A DNA stretch of 64,000 nucleotides from Sphingomonas astaxanthinifaciens DSM 22298 (GTDB lineage Bacteria; Pseudomonadota; Alphaproteobacteria; Sphingomonadales; Sphingomonadaceae), in the NCBI RefSeq assembly GCF_000711715.1, contig NZ_JONN01000001.1, positions 186,001 through 250,000 on the forward strand. The letters are read 5' to 3'. The notes below the pieces were generated by a model. That model worked only from the letters and a program-made list of their open reading frames with translations, did not search any database and was not told the origin of the DNA. Each line of letters opens with the position of its first letter. Within the stretch, counting starts at the first letter, position 1. Below, in pieces: positions 15,755 through 24,954 of the stretch. Both the position numbers and the translations under genes were made by a program.

Positions 15755-17473
15755 ATGAGTGAAACGGCGGGAGCACCGCCCAAGGGCTGGCGACTGCTGA
15801 CGACGGCCCTGTCGAACCGCAAGACCGCGGTCATGCTCGCGTTCGGCTTCGGCGCCGGGCTGCCCTACACCTTGCTGATCGGCACGCTCAATGCCTGGCT
15901 GGGCGAGTGGAAGATCGACCTCGCGACCATCGGCGTCCTGTCGTGGATCGGGCTCGCCTATGCGTTCAAGTTCCTGTGGTCGCCGCTGGTCGACCGGGTC
16001 CGGCTTCCCGGGCTCGAGCGGCTTGGGCGCCGCCGCGGGTGGCTGCTCCTGTGCCAGATCATCCTGACCCTGACCTTCTTCGGCCTGTCCCTCTCCGATC
16101 CCCGGCTAGCGCTCGGCACCTTCGCCCTCATCGCGGTCGTCGGAGCCTTTGCCTCGGCGACCCAGGACGTGGTCATCGACGCGTGGCGGATCGATGTCGC
16201 GGACGAGGCCGCGCCGGTCGAAATCCTCTCCTCCATCTACCAGTTCGGCTACCGGATCGCGGCGCTGATCGGCGGTGCGCTGGCGCTGGTGCTGTCGGTA
16301 CGGATGAGCTGGCCGACGGTCTATGCGATCATGGGCTGTTTCATGGCACTGACCCTGATCGCGACGCTGCTCGCGCCCGACACCCCGCGCGCCGACTCGG
16401 ACGAGGAGCAGGGCGCGCTTCGCCGGGCCGGCGCCATCTCGCCCAAGCTGCGCAACATCGGGCTGCTCATCGTCGGGCTCGGCTGGGCGTGGGCGATCTG
16501 GACCGTGGCGGCCTTCATGGCGAAGATGCTCGGCGGCGAGGTCGACGCCGCGACGGGCAAGCCGCCTTCGGTGGGCGACTTCACGCGCGACTACGGCCCC
16601 CTGATCGTCGCCGCGACGGTGCTCGTGCCGGCGATCGTCGCGGCGGTGTTCAACTGGCTAGCGGCCCGGCCCGGCTATGTCCTCGAGCAGGACGCCCCCG
16701 CCGGAAGCGGGATGGAGCGCGCCGCCGACCATGCCTATTCGGCGCTCATCCTGCCCCTCGCCGAGCTGGTCCGCCGCCTCGGCTGGGGCGTGATCGTCGT
16801 GCTGGGGCTGATCCTCAGCTACCGGATCACCGACAATATCTGGGGAAGCTTCGCCTTTCCCTTCTACCTCCAGGAGCTGAAATATACCGGCGACGAGGTG
16901 GCCTTCGCCTCCAAGATCTTCGGCGTGTTCATGACCATGGCGGGGATCGCGATCGGGGGGATCCTGTTTGCGACCGTGGGCCGGATGCCGACGTTGATGA
17001 TCGGGGCGATCGTCGCGGCGGCAAGCAACCTTCTCTATGCCGACCTCGCCTCGGGTGCCGCCGGGATCGACGCCTTCGCGCGGACCTTCGGGCTCGACGC
17101 CTTCGGCCATGACCTGCGGATGGTGCGCCTGCTCGTCGCCATCTCGGGCGAGAACATCGCCGGCGGTCTCGCCGGGGCGGCGTTCGTCGCGTATCTGTCC
17201 TCGATCACCAGCCGCGAGTTCAGCGCGGTCCAATATGCCTTGCTCTCCTCGCTGACCTTCCTGATCGGCTCGCTCGGCCGGGCGGCGCTGGGCGAGATGA
17301 TCGATCAGGTCGGCTATGCGCCGGTGTTCTTCCTCACCGCGAAGATCGGCCTCATCGCCATCGGCTTCGTCGCGCTCGAATGGATGCGGCAGGCGTGGAT
17401 GGGCCGGCGGGCGGGAGGGGCCGACCTGCCGGCCAGTGACGCCGCTCGCGCCGCGGAGGGCGACACCGCCTAG
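15755..17473 (+). CDS. AmpG-like MFS permease
   Basis: A major-facilitator protein of about 572 residues with 12-14 hydrophobic segments and the AmpG signature region at the start (GFGAGLPYTLLIGTLNAWL, WSPLVDRVRLPGLERLGRRRGWL, TQDVVIDAWRIDV). AmpG imports GlcNAc-anhydro-muropeptides for peptidoglycan recycling; two other recycling-type genes lie at 35.6-37.9 kb. A central loop of about 60 residues (DTPRADSDEEQ) is longer than in enterobacterial AmpG. ATG at 15755 is chosen; TTG at 15734 or GTG at 15719 are possible. It shares CTAG with folC at the 3' end. Confidence 0.8.
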   Translation: MSETAGAPPKGWRLLTTALSNRKTAVMLAFGFGAGLPYTLLIGTLNAWLGEWKIDLATIGVLSWIGLAYAFKFLWSPLVDRVRLPGLERLGRRRGWLLLCQIILTLTFFGLSLSDPRLALGTFALIAVVGAFASATQDVVIDAWRIDVADEAAPVEILSSIYQFGYRIAALIGGALALVLSVRMSWPTVYAIMGCFMALTLIATLLAPDTPRADSDEEQGALRRAGAISPKLRNIGLLIVGLGWAWAIWTVAAFMAKMLGGEVDAATGKPPSVGDFTRDYGPLIVAATVLVPAIVAAVFNWLAARPGYVLEQDAPAGSGMERAADHAYSALILPLAELVRRLGWGVIVVLGLILSYRITDNIWGSFAFPFYLQELKYTGDEVAFASKIFGVFMTMAGIAIGGILFATVGRMPTLMIGAIVAAASNLLYADLASGAAGIDAFARTFGLDAFGHDLRMVRLLVAISGENIAGGLAGAAFVAYLSSITSREFSAVQYALLSSLTFLIGSLGRAALGEMIDQVGYAPVFFLTAKIGLIAIGFVALEWMRQAWMGRRAGGADLPASDAARAAEGDTA

Positions 17474-18765
17474 TCCGGGGCCTCGCCGTTGAGCGCCAGC
17501 ACTTCGCCCGCAAGGTAGAGCGAGCCGGCGATCAGCGCCGGGCGGTCCGCGGGCACGTGAGCCAAAGCGTCGGCAATCGAGGGATGCGCCGAGGCAGGCA
17601 GGCCGAGATCCCGGGCAGTCGCGGCGAGGTCCTCGGCGGGGAACGCCAGCGGATGATCGAAACCGATCGCATGGACCTGCTCGACCAGCCCGCGGAAGGG
17701 GGTGAGCAGGCCGGCGGCATCCTTGGTCGAGAGCATGCCGGTGACGAGGTGGAGCGGCCGGCCGTGGGTCAGCGCGGCGATGCTTTCCGCGAGCACCTCG
17801 GCCGCCTGCGGATTGTGGCCACCATCGAGCCAGGCGTCGCGCCGGCCGATCAGCGGGCCCGGCCGCAGCTTCTGCAGCCGGGCCGGCCAGCGCACGTCGG
17901 TCATCGCCCGTTCCAGCGCTGCGGCGGGAACGGCGAGCGCTTGCTGGTGGCGGAGCATGGCGATGGCCAGGGACGCATTGTCGGCCTGGTGCGGCCCGGG
18001 CAGGGCGGGGAGGGGCAAGTCGAGCGCGCCGTCGCGGTCGCGGTAGCGGAGCCGGCCGTCCGCGATCCCGCTGTCCCAGGCCTCGCCCTGCACGAACAGC
18101 GGCGCGCCGACGCGCGCGGCGACCGCACGGACCCGCGACGCGGCTTCGGCGGGGTGGGCGAGGGTGACGAGGGGGACATCCGCCTTGGCGATCCCCGCTT
18201 TCTCGCCCGCAATGTCGGCGAGGTCCTCGCCCAGCCACTGCTGATGATCGAGCCCAAGCGCGGCGATCCCGGTGACGGTGGGCCGCGCGACGACATTGGT
18301 CGCGTCGAGCCGGCCACCCATCCCGACTTCGAGTACGAGCGCGTCGGCGGGGGTGCGGGCGAAGGCAAGCAGGGCGGCGGCGGCGGTCGCCTCGAAGAAG
18401 CTCGGGCCGATGCCGTCGCTCGCGTCGAGCACTTCGGCAAGGAGCGCCGCGAGAAGTTCGTCCTCGACCAGCCGACCGGCCAGCCGGATCCGCTCGTTGA
18501 AGCGGACGAGGTGGGGCGAGGTGAAGACGTGGACGCGGTGGCCCGCCGCCTCCAGCGCGGTCCGAAGGAAGGCGCAGGTCGATCCCTTGCCGTTGGTCCC
18601 GGCGACGTGGAAGACCGGCGGAAGTTGCCGCTCGGGGTGGCCGAGCCGGGCGAGCAGCGCTTCGATCCGTTCGAGCCCCAGGCGGTCGCCGCCGGGGCTG
18701 AGCGCCGCCAGCCGGTCGAGCTCACCCTGCACGCCCGGATGGTCCGAGCGGGCGCCGTCGGCCAT
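17470..18765 (-). CDS. folC: Bifunctional dihydrofolate/folylpolyglutamate synthase
   Basis: Adds glutamate to dihydropteroate and to folates, with ATP. The 431-residue protein has the Mur-ligase-type P loop HVAGTNGKGST (about 53-63), TSPHLVRFNERIR, the LEVGMGGRLDATN block near 142-154 and LDHQQWLG, followed by the C-terminal ligase domain with WLDGGHNPQAAEVLAE. It follows accD directly: the accD stop and folC start share one base, a common accD-folC pairing. Its stop lies in the CTAG shared with the AmpG-like gene. Confidence 0.96.
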   Translation of the reverse strand: MADGARSDHPGVQGELDRLAALSPGGDRLGLERIEALLARLGHPERQLPPVFHVAGTNGKGSTCAFLRTALEAAGHRVHVFTSPHLVRFNERIRLAGRLVEDELLAALLAEVLDASDGIGPSFFEATAAAALLAFARTPADALVLEVGMGGRLDATNVVARPTVTGIAALGLDHQQWLGEDLADIAGEKAGIAKADVPLVTLAHPAEAASRVRAVAARVGAPLFVQGEAWDSGIADGRLRYRDRDGALDLPLPALPGPHQADNASLAIAMLRHQQALAVPAAALERAMTDVRWPARLQKLRPGPLIGRRDAWLDGGHNPQAAEVLAESIAALTHGRPLHLVTGMLSTKDAAGLLTPFRGLVEQVHAIGFDHPLAFPAEDLAATARDLGLPASAHPSIADALAHVPADRPALIAGSLYLAGEVLALNGEAPD

Positions 18766-19622
18766 CAGGCGGCCGCCTTCTCCGCCGGAGCGAGATAGTC
18801 GATCAGCGTGCCCAGCCGCTCGCGAAGCTCGGCGCGGTGGACGACCATGTCGATCATGCCGTGCTCGAGCAGATATTCGGCGCGCTGGAAGCCGTCGGGC
18901 AGCTTCTCGCGGATGGTCTGCTCGATCACGCGCTGGCCGGCAAAACCGATGAGCGCGCCGGGTTCGGCGAGCTGGACGTCACCGAGCATCGCATAGCTGG
19001 CGGTGACGCCGCCGGTGGTCGGATCGGTCAGCACGACGATGTAGGGCAGGCCGGCCTCGGCCAGCATTTCGAGCGCGACGGTGGTACGCGGCATCTGCAT
19101 CAGGCTGAGGATGCCTTCCTGCATGCGCGCGCCGCCGGCCGCGGTGAAGACGATGTAGGGCGCCCTGGCCGCGATCGCCGCCTCGACCCCGGCGACGAAG
19201 GCCGAGCCGACCGCCACGCCCATCGACCCGCCCATGAAGGCGAAGTCCTGGACTCCGACGATCGCCTGGCGGCCGCCGATGGTGCCGCGGGCGTTGAGGA
19301 AAGCATCCTTTTCCTCAGTCGAGGCGCGGGCGGCCTTCAGCCGGTCGGTGTAGCGCTTGGTGTCGCGGAACTTGAGGGGGTCCTCGCGCACGTCGGTGCT
19401 CGGCAGCACCTCGAACGCGCCCTCGTCGAAGACCTGCTCGAAGCGGCTGTGGGCGCGGATTCGGTCGTGATGGTCGCAGCGCGGGCAGACCATCAGATTG
19501 TCCTCCCACTCCTTGGTGAAAACCATCGAGCCGCACTTCTTGCACTTGTGCCAGAGCGTGTCGGTGGTCTGCCGCTTGGGCAGGAAGGAAATGCTGTTAC
19601 GGACCCGGCTCAGCCAGCTCAT
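18765..19622 (-). CDS. accD: Acetyl-CoA carboxylase carboxyltransferase subunit beta
   Basis: Forms malonyl-CoA with AccA, the first step in fatty acid synthesis. The 285-residue protein has the N-terminal zinc ribbon (CKKC near 27 and CPRC near 46) and the crotonase-fold body with [29 protein letters not shown] and [20 protein letters not shown]. Normal length. It sits in a lapA-pyrF-accD-folC order with a 19-base gap from pyrF. Confidence 0.97.
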   Translation of the reverse strand: MSWLSRVRNSISFLPKRQTTDTLWHKCKKCGSMVFTKEWEDNLMVCPRCDHHDRIRAHSRFEQVFDEGAFEVLPSTDVREDPLKFRDTKRYTDRLKAARASTEEKDAFLNARGTIGGRQAIVGVQDFAFMGGSMGVAVGSAFVAGVEAAIAARAPYIVFTAAGGARMQEGILSLMQMPRTTVALEMLAEAGLPYIVVLTDPTTGGVTASYAMLGDVQLAEPGALIGFAGQRVIEQTIREKLPDGFQRAEYLLEHGMIDMVVHRAELRERLGTLIDYLAPAEKAAA

Positions 19623-19641
19623 GGAAAATCGTCCTTGGAAA

Positions 19642-20346
19642 TCAGGCGGTGGCGGTTAGCGCCGGCGCGGCATCGAGGGAAGCGGCGATCGACCGCGCGG
19701 CCTCGGCGGGATCGGAAGCGGCGGTGATCGGGCGGCCGACGACCAGCATCGAGGCGCCGCGGGCAAGCGCCTCGGGCGGGGTCAGGACGCGCTTCTGGTC
19801 GCCGACGTCGCTGCCGGCGGGTCGGATCCCCGGAACGACGAAATAGCCCTCGGGCCAGCGGACGGCGGCCGCAGCGACTTCCTCGCCCGAGCAGACGATG
19901 CCGTCGCAGCCCGCGCTCCGGGCGAGGTCGGCCAGCCGCGCGACTTGTTCGGCGGGGCTGGCGCTCACACCCACCTCCGCGAGGTCGGTGGAATCGAGAC
20001 TGGTGAGGACGGTCACCGCGACGACCTTGCAGCCCGCGGGCGCGGCGGCCTTGGCGGCGGCGAGCATCGCGCGGCCTCCGGCGGCGTGGACGGTAAGCAC
20101 GGCGGGCTTCAGCGGGGTCAGGGCCGCGACGGCCTTGCCGACGGTATTGGGGATGTCGTGAAGCTTGAGGTCGAGAAAGACCGGCAGGCCCATGGCGGCG
20201 ACGCGCGCGACGCCGGCCGGACCGTTGGCGGCGAAGAATTCGAGGCCGAGCTTCACCCCGCCGACATGGGCCGTGACCGCCGAAGCCAGCGCCAGCGCCT
20301 GGTCGAGCGCGGGGGTGTCGATCGCGACGAACAGGGGCGAGCTCAT
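19642..20346 (-). CDS. pyrF: Orotidine-5'-phosphate decarboxylase
   Basis: Final step of UMP synthesis. The 234-residue protein begins [11 protein letters not shown], and the catalytic Lys-Asp array [11 protein letters not shown] lies at about 62-72. [15 protein letters not shown] and [21 protein letters not shown] complete the phosphate-binding barrel. The ATG at 20346 overlaps the stop of the upstream lapA-like gene (ATGA), showing co-translation. Confidence 0.96.
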   Translation of the reverse strand: MSSPLFVAIDTPALDQALALASAVTAHVGGVKLGLEFFAANGPAGVARVAAMGLPVFLDLKLHDIPNTVGKAVAALTPLKPAVLTVHAAGGRAMLAAAKAAAPAGCKVVAVTVLTSLDSTDLAEVGVSASPAEQVARLADLARSAGCDGIVCSGEEVAAAAVRWPEGYFVVPGIRPAGSDVGDQKRVLTPPEALARGASMLVVGRPITAASDPAEAARSIAASLDAAPALTATA

Positions 20347-20624
20347 GCGCGGGGTTCCTCGGCCGGCGGCTCGACGGCGACCGGGGCTGGTGCGGGCGGG
20401 TTGACGATCGCCAGCCGCCGCTCGGCCGACCAGAGCTTCGCGCGCATCCACAAATAGGTGGGGAGGAAGCCGATCAGCGCCGCGATCAGCACCAGCAACG
20501 GAAGCTTGATGTCGGCCTGCAGGCTGCCCCACAGGTTGATCGTGATGTCCGACCAGTTGTTGCGGGCGATGATCGCCACGAAGACGGCCAGAATGACCCA
20601 GAAGAGCGTTCGCAGGAACTGCAT
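20343..20624 (-). CDS. LapA-domain (DUF1049) inner-membrane protein
   Basis: The 93-residue protein has two hydrophobic segments (about 4-20 and 43-60) around a short NNWSDITINLWG loop, and a C-terminal helix plus Pro/Ala-rich tail. This is the LapA/DUF1049 layout; in E. coli LapA works with LapB in lipopolysaccharide assembly control, but no lapB is visible here. ATG at 20624 is preceded by AGG. First gene of the minus-strand run into pyrF, accD and folC. Confidence 0.8.
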   Translation of the reverse strand: MQFLRTLFWVILAVFVAIIARNNWSDITINLWGSLQADIKLPLLVLIAALIGFLPTYLWMRAKLWSAERRLAIVNPPAPAPVAVEPPAEEPRA

Positions 20625-20654
20625 GAGGCCCGCCTTTAGGCGCTGTGCGCGGCC

Positions 20655-22076
20655 GTGGCCAGCCGCGCCTTCATTCGTCGCTGCAGCCCTTCGTCTCGCC
20701 GCAGCCGGGCGCGGCCGCCGGTTGAGCGGCGCGAAGGACCGTTCCAAGCGCGGCGCGGGGAGGACAAGTCACTGCGGAAGAGCGTAATCGCCGGGGCCGG
20801 CGCCGTCTTGCTGATGGCCGGCGCGCTGGCCAGCATCAGGGTCGTCGAACCGGTCGGTACCAAGGGCGCGGATGAGGAGCTTGCGGCGACGCGGGCCGCG
20901 AGCCTGCGCCTCGCCAAGGTCCAGCCGGCCGCGCGCCAGCGGATCGACTATGCCCGGCTCGACGCGCGGCTGCGTCGGCTGGTCGCCAAGCCGACCATGG
21001 TCGGAATGGCGGTCGGGATCGTCGAGAACGGCCGGATCACCTTCCTCTCGGGTTATGGCGAGACGCTCGCCGGCTCGGGCGAGAAGGTCACGCCCGACAC
21101 GGTCTTCCGCTGGGCCTCGGTCAGCAAGGGCGTTGCCGCGACGATGGTCGCCAAGCTCGCCGAGCAGGGCAAGATCAACCTCGCCGCGCCGGTCGCCAAT
21201 TACGCGCCGGGGCTGAAGCTGCCGGCCGGCAATGAATATCGCGCGAGCGTCGCCGACGTCCTCAGCCACCGGCTCGGGCTCTACAAGAACGCGCTCGACA
21301 ACAAGCTGGAGGAGGGCCAGTCGCCGCAGGTGCTGCGGGCCGAGCTGTCGACGCTCAATGCCATTTGCGCGCCCGACACCTGCTGGTCCTACCAGAACAT
21401 CGCCTATGACAGTGCCAGCGACATGGTCGCCCGGGCGACCGGCCAGAGCTACCAGCAAGCGGTGCAGCAGCGGCTGTTCGCGCCGCTCGGCATGACAAGC
21501 GCGTCACTGACCCGCGAAGGCCTGGTCTCGTCGCCGAGCTGGGCCCGGCCGCACAGCGTCGGGCGCCGTCCGCTCGAGGTGCTCGAGCCTTATTACCGCG
21601 TCCCGGCGGCGGGCGGGGTCAACAGCAACATCAAGGACATGTCGCTGTGGATGATCGCGCAGATGGGGGGCATGCCGGGCGTGCTCGATCCCAAGCTGCT
21701 CGACACCATCCATGCGCGGCTCGTGAAGACCCCGGGCGAGCGCGGCCGCATGCGCAAGTTCCTCGAGCGGCTGGGCGACGCCTGGTACGGGCTCGGCTGG
21801 CGATCCTATGATTATGCCGGCCACCAGATCGTCGGCCACCGCGGCGGGGTCGCGGGCTATCGCTCGCTGATCCTGTTCGATCCCAAGCTCAAGAGCGGGG
21901 TCGTCGCCTTGTGGAACAGCAACACCAGCCAGCCGGGCGGGCTCGAATTCGAAGTCATGGACATGCTCTACGGCCTGCCGTTCCGCGACTGGATGGAAGT
22001 CGACAAGAGCGGCGGGCCGGCGGCCGAGCCCGAGGCTGAGGAAATCGCCAGCACGGGGAGCGGCGAACCGCGCTAG
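20655..22076 (+). CDS. Beta-lactamase-fold serine hydrolase (class C / penicillin-binding-like)
   Basis: The catalytic triad of the family is present: SxxK as SVSK in FRWASVSKG (about 154-157), YxN as YQN in WSYQNIAYD, and HRG in IVGHRGGVAGYRS in place of KTG. A hydrophobic segment SVIAGAGAVLLMAGALASI near residue 44 is the export signal, so the 40 residues before it are doubtful and the true start probably lies later, near 20,770, where no ATG exists. Such proteins range from D-aminopeptidases to esterases; the substrate is unknown. The stop lies in a CTAG shared with the next gene. Confidence 0.8.
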   Translation: MASRAFIRRCSPSSRRSRARPPVERREGPFQARRGEDKSLRKSVIAGAGAVLLMAGALASIRVVEPVGTKGADEELAATRAASLRLAKVQPAARQRIDYARLDARLRRLVAKPTMVGMAVGIVENGRITFLSGYGETLAGSGEKVTPDTVFRWASVSKGVAATMVAKLAEQGKINLAAPVANYAPGLKLPAGNEYRASVADVLSHRLGLYKNALDNKLEEGQSPQVLRAELSTLNAICAPDTCWSYQNIAYDSASDMVARATGQSYQQAVQQRLFAPLGMTSASLTREGLVSSPSWARPHSVGRRPLEVLEPYYRVPAAGGVNSNIKDMSLWMIAQMGGMPGVLDPKLLDTIHARLVKTPGERGRMRKFLERLGDAWYGLGWRSYDYAGHQIVGHRGGVAGYRSLILFDPKLKSGVVALWNSNTSQPGGLEFEVMDMLYGLPFRDWMEVDKSGGPAAEPEAEEIASTGSGEPR

Positions 22077-22288
22077 TCCGAGCCGAGGCCTGCCTTCTGC
22101 CGGACGTCTCGAATCGCGTTTTCCTGCCGGTGGCTCGCCGTCCAGCGGAGCCCCATGCCGGCAATCGACAGGGCCATGCCGAAGAGCAGCGCGGGGCCGT
22201 GCCACGCCGGGTCATCGGGCTGGGGCCAGGCGATCATCCCCAGCAGCAGCACGCTGACCATCGAAATCAGGTAACCAAACCCGCGCAT
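22073..22288 (-). CDS. Small membrane protein, unknown
   Basis: A 71-residue product with two hydrophobic segments (GYLISMVSVLLLGMIAW and ALLFGMALSIAGMGLRW) and a polar, charged tail. The ATG at 22288 (MRGFGYLISM) fits a membrane protein start; an upstream GTG-type extension to 22333 is less likely. No family recognised. Its stop codon lies in the CTAG shared with the serine hydrolase gene. Confidence 0.55.
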   Translation of the reverse strand: MRGFGYLISMVSVLLLGMIAWPQPDDPAWHGPALLFGMALSIAGMGLRWTASHRQENAIRDVRQKAGLGSD

Positions 22289-22387
22289 CGCTTCCCCGTG
22301 ACGCTTTGGTGACAGACACGCAGGCGGAACCATCGGTTTCGCCCTCTGGTTTCCAGCAGTGACTTCCCCCTAACGCTGGAGACCATC

Positions 22388-22903
22388 GTGGTCGATGAAG
22401 CCCCCGACGCCATCACCCTGCTCAAGACCGATCACCGCGAGGTGGAGGAGCTCTTCAAGAAGTTCGAAGATACCAAGACCGCCCCGGCCAAGCGCAAGGT
22501 CGCCGAGAAGATCGCCACCGCGCTGATCGTCCACACGCGGATCGAGAACGAGATTTTCTATCCGGCATGCAAGGGGAAGGTCGAGGAGGCCGACCTCAAG
22601 GAGGCCTATGTCGAGCATGACGCCGCCAATCTGCTGATCGCCGAGATCCTCGAGAGCGGAAAGGGCGACGAATTTTACGACGCCAAGGTCAAAGTGCTGC
22701 AGGAAGAGATTGAGCACCACGTCAAGGAAGAGGAGCGCTGGCTGACCGGCATCTTCAGCCAGGCCAAGCGCCACGGGCTCGACGTCGAGGGACTCGGAGT
22801 CGAGCTGCAGAAGGCCAAGACCCGCTACGAGGCAGAGATTGCCGAGGATGGCCCCGAGATCCACCTCGCGGCGCTCAAGAAGACCAAGCTGGCCACCGCC
22901 TGA
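22388..22903 (+). CDS. Hemerythrin HHE-domain protein
   Basis: The 171-residue protein is a four-helix di-iron type domain: LKTDHREVEELF (His near 16), ALIVHTRIENEIFYP (His-x3-Glu near 52-56), VEHDAANLLIAEI and EEIEHHVKEEE (His near 111-112). These are the HHE ligand patterns for O2, NO or iron-stress sensing. A basic tail of about 50 residues follows. The start is GTG at 22388 with GGAG nine bases upstream. Free-standing. Confidence 0.88.
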   Translation: MVDEAPDAITLLKTDHREVEELFKKFEDTKTAPAKRKVAEKIATALIVHTRIENEIFYPACKGKVEEADLKEAYVEHDAANLLIAEILESGKGDEFYDAKVKVLQEEIEHHVKEEERWLTGIFSQAKRHGLDVEGLGVELQKAKTRYEAEIAEDGPEIHLAALKKTKLATA

Positions 22904-22912
22904 GGTGCCATG

Positions 22913-22944
22913 GTCGTCGTCCCGGCGCTGGCCGGGACGACGAC
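22913..22944. terminator. Perfect 14-bp hairpin between convergent genes
   Basis: GTCGTCGTCCCGGC (22913-22926), loop GCTG, then GCCGGGACGACGAC (22931-22944). It sits between the convergent hemerythrin and glutaredoxin genes and could stop transcription both ways, though only CAATCTT follows. The core resembles repeat elements common in sphingomonads. Confidence 0.6.
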
Positions 22945-22948
22945 AATC

Positions 22949-23191
22949 TTAGACGTGCGCTGACAGAAACTTCTCGAGCTCGTTGCAGCCGCCAATGGTC
23001 TCGCCGTCGATCTCGATCAGCGGGGTGGTGCTGAGGCCGTGCTCGGCCTTGAACCTGTCGGTCTCCTCGCGAGTCGTGAGCTGGTGCTCCTCGACCTCGA
23101 AGCCGTGGTCGTTGAGCAGCTGCAACGCGCGGCGGCCGAACGGGCATTCGTGGTCGGGCAGGACCATCCGGGTGATCTTCGCCTGGGGCAT
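22949..23191 (-). CDS. Glutaredoxin-like protein with CPFG active site
   Basis: The 80-residue protein has the glutaredoxin fold order: a strand, then HECPFGRRALQLLNDHG (about 14-30), then STTPLIEIDGETIGGCNELEKFL (about 54-76) with the cis-Pro TTP and the GG glutathione-binding turn. The active site reads CPFG, not CPYC, so it keeps only the N-terminal cysteine and would act as a monothiol glutaredoxin, or in iron-sulfur handling. Free-standing, convergent with the hemerythrin. Confidence 0.85.
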   Translation of the reverse strand: MPQAKITRMVLPDHECPFGRRALQLLNDHGFEVEEHQLTTREETDRFKAEHGLSTTPLIEIDGETIGGCNELEKFLSAHV

Positions 23192-23286
23192 GAAACGTCT
23201 CCTTTCGCTTTGCTTTCAAAGCGTCCGGATCGCCTTGCCGGTTCCGGCAATGGCGCTTTTGTCGAATTGCGACTAAGGGGCTCGCC

Positions 23287-24954
23287 ATGCCTCATGAACA
23301 ACTCCCCGCGGCGCTCGGCCGAGCGCTTGCCGCGCGCGGCTATGACACGCTCACCGAAGTCCAGTCCGCCGTCTCCACGCCCGAAGTCGCCGGCCGCGAC
23401 CTCATCGTCTCCGCCCGCACGGGCTCGGGCAAGACCGTTGCCTTCGGCCTCGCCATGGCCGGCGACCTCCTCGGGACCGGCGAGGAACTCCCGTACGCCG
23501 TCGCCCCGCTGGCGCTGGTCATCGCACCGACCCGCGAGCTTGCGCTCCAGGTTTCGGCCGAGCTGTCGTGGCTCTACGCCGATGCGCGCGCCCGCGTCGT
23601 GACCTGCGTCGGGGGCATGGACCCGATCAAGGAGCGTCGCGCGCTGCAGGGCGGGGCGCATATCGTGGTCGGCACGCCCGGCCGCCTGCGCGATCATCTC
23701 GAACGCGGCGCGCTCGACCTGTCGGCGCTGCGAGTCGCGGTGCTCGACGAGGCCGACGAGATGCTCGACATGGGCTTCCGCGAGGAACTGGAGGAAATTC
23801 TCGACGCCACTCCCGACGGGCGCCGCACGCTTCTGTTCTCGGCGACCATGCCGCGGCCGATCGTCGCGCTGGCCAAGCGCTACCAAAAGGACGCGATGCG
23901 GATCGAGACGCTCGGCACCGACGCCGGGCATGGCGACATCGCCTACCAGGCGGTGACCGTCCGCCCGACCGACATCGAGCATGCCGTCGTTAACCTGCTC
24001 CGCTTCCACGACGCCGAGACCGCGATCCTGTTCTGCGCCACGCGCGAAGCGGTCCGCCGGCTCCACGGCAGCCTGGCCGAGCGGGGCTTCGAGGCGGTGT
24101 CGCTGTCGGGCGAGCACAGCCAAGCCGACCGCAATCGCGCGCTTCAGGCGCTGCGCGACGGCCGCGCCCGGGTGCTGGTCGCGACCGACGTCGCCGCGCG
24201 CGGGATCGACCTTCCCTCGGTCAGCCTGGTCATCCACGTCGAGCTTCCGCGCGACGCCGAGGCGCTGCAGCATCGGTCGGGCCGCACCGGTCGCGCGGGC
24301 CGGAAGGGCATCGCCGTGCTGATCGTCCCCAACATGCGCCGCCGCCGGATCGAGGGGATGCTTCGCCTCGCCCGCATCCAGGTCGAATGGACCAATGTCC
24401 CCACCGCCGAGCAGATCCGTGACCAAGATCGTGCCCGCATGCTTGCCCAGTTCGACGAGCCGGCGCCGCAGGAAGAGGGCGACGCCAATCTCGCCGCCGC
24501 TTTGCTCGACCGGCTCGGGCCGCAAGGCGTCGCGCAGGCGCTGGTCTCGCGGCTGATGGCCGACCTGCCCGCCCCCGAGGACCTCCTCGATGGCCCGGCC
24601 GGCGACGAAGGCCGCCCGCAGCATGGCGGGTTCGAGGGTTCCGGCTGGTTCCGGATCAACGCCGGGCGCCGGCAGGGCGGCGACCCCAAGTGGCTGCTTC
24701 CGCTCATCTGCCGGATCGGGCACGTCAACCGCAGCGAGATCGGCGCGATCAAGGTCGCGGCGACCGACAGCTTTTTCGAGGTGAGCGGCCGCGCGCTGCC
24801 CAATTTCGTCAAGGCGATGCGGAAGAACAGCGCGGCGATGGCGCAGGACGGTATCCTGGTCGAGCCGAGTACCAGCCCCGACGAGCATCATGCCGCCGGC
24901 GGCGGTCCGCCCAAGCCGCGCCAGCACCGCAAGGGCCCGCCGCCGCGGCGCTAG
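23287..24954 (+). CDS. DEAD-box RNA helicase with DbpA-type RNA-binding domain
   Basis: An ATP-dependent RNA unwinding protein of 555 residues. Motif I SARTGSGKT (about 40-48), PTRELALQV (Ia), TPGRL (Ib), LDEADEM (II), FSATMPRP (III), the DVAARGIDLP region (V) and HRSGRTGRAGRKG (VI) are in order. The C-terminal part (GWFRINAGRRQGGDPKWLLPLICR, about 450-520) is the DbpA RNA-binding fold, pointing to 23S rRNA or ribosome assembly. The final 30 residues are Pro/Gly/Arg-rich. The stop lies in the CTAG shared with the UvrD-type helicase. Confidence 0.95.
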   Translation: MPHEQLPAALGRALAARGYDTLTEVQSAVSTPEVAGRDLIVSARTGSGKTVAFGLAMAGDLLGTGEELPYAVAPLALVIAPTRELALQVSAELSWLYADARARVVTCVGGMDPIKERRALQGGAHIVVGTPGRLRDHLERGALDLSALRVAVLDEADEMLDMGFREELEEILDATPDGRRTLLFSATMPRPIVALAKRYQKDAMRIETLGTDAGHGDIAYQAVTVRPTDIEHAVVNLLRFHDAETAILFCATREAVRRLHGSLAERGFEAVSLSGEHSQADRNRALQALRDGRARVLVATDVAARGIDLPSVSLVIHVELPRDAEALQHRSGRTGRAGRKGIAVLIVPNMRRRRIEGMLRLARIQVEWTNVPTAEQIRDQDRARMLAQFDEPAPQEEGDANLAAALLDRLGPQGVAQALVSRLMADLPAPEDLLDGPAGDEGRPQHGGFEGSGWFRINAGRRQGGDPKWLLPLICRIGHVNRSEIGAIKVAATDSFFEVSGRALPNFVKAMRKNSAAMAQDGILVEPSTSPDEHHAAGGGPPKPRQHRKGPPPRR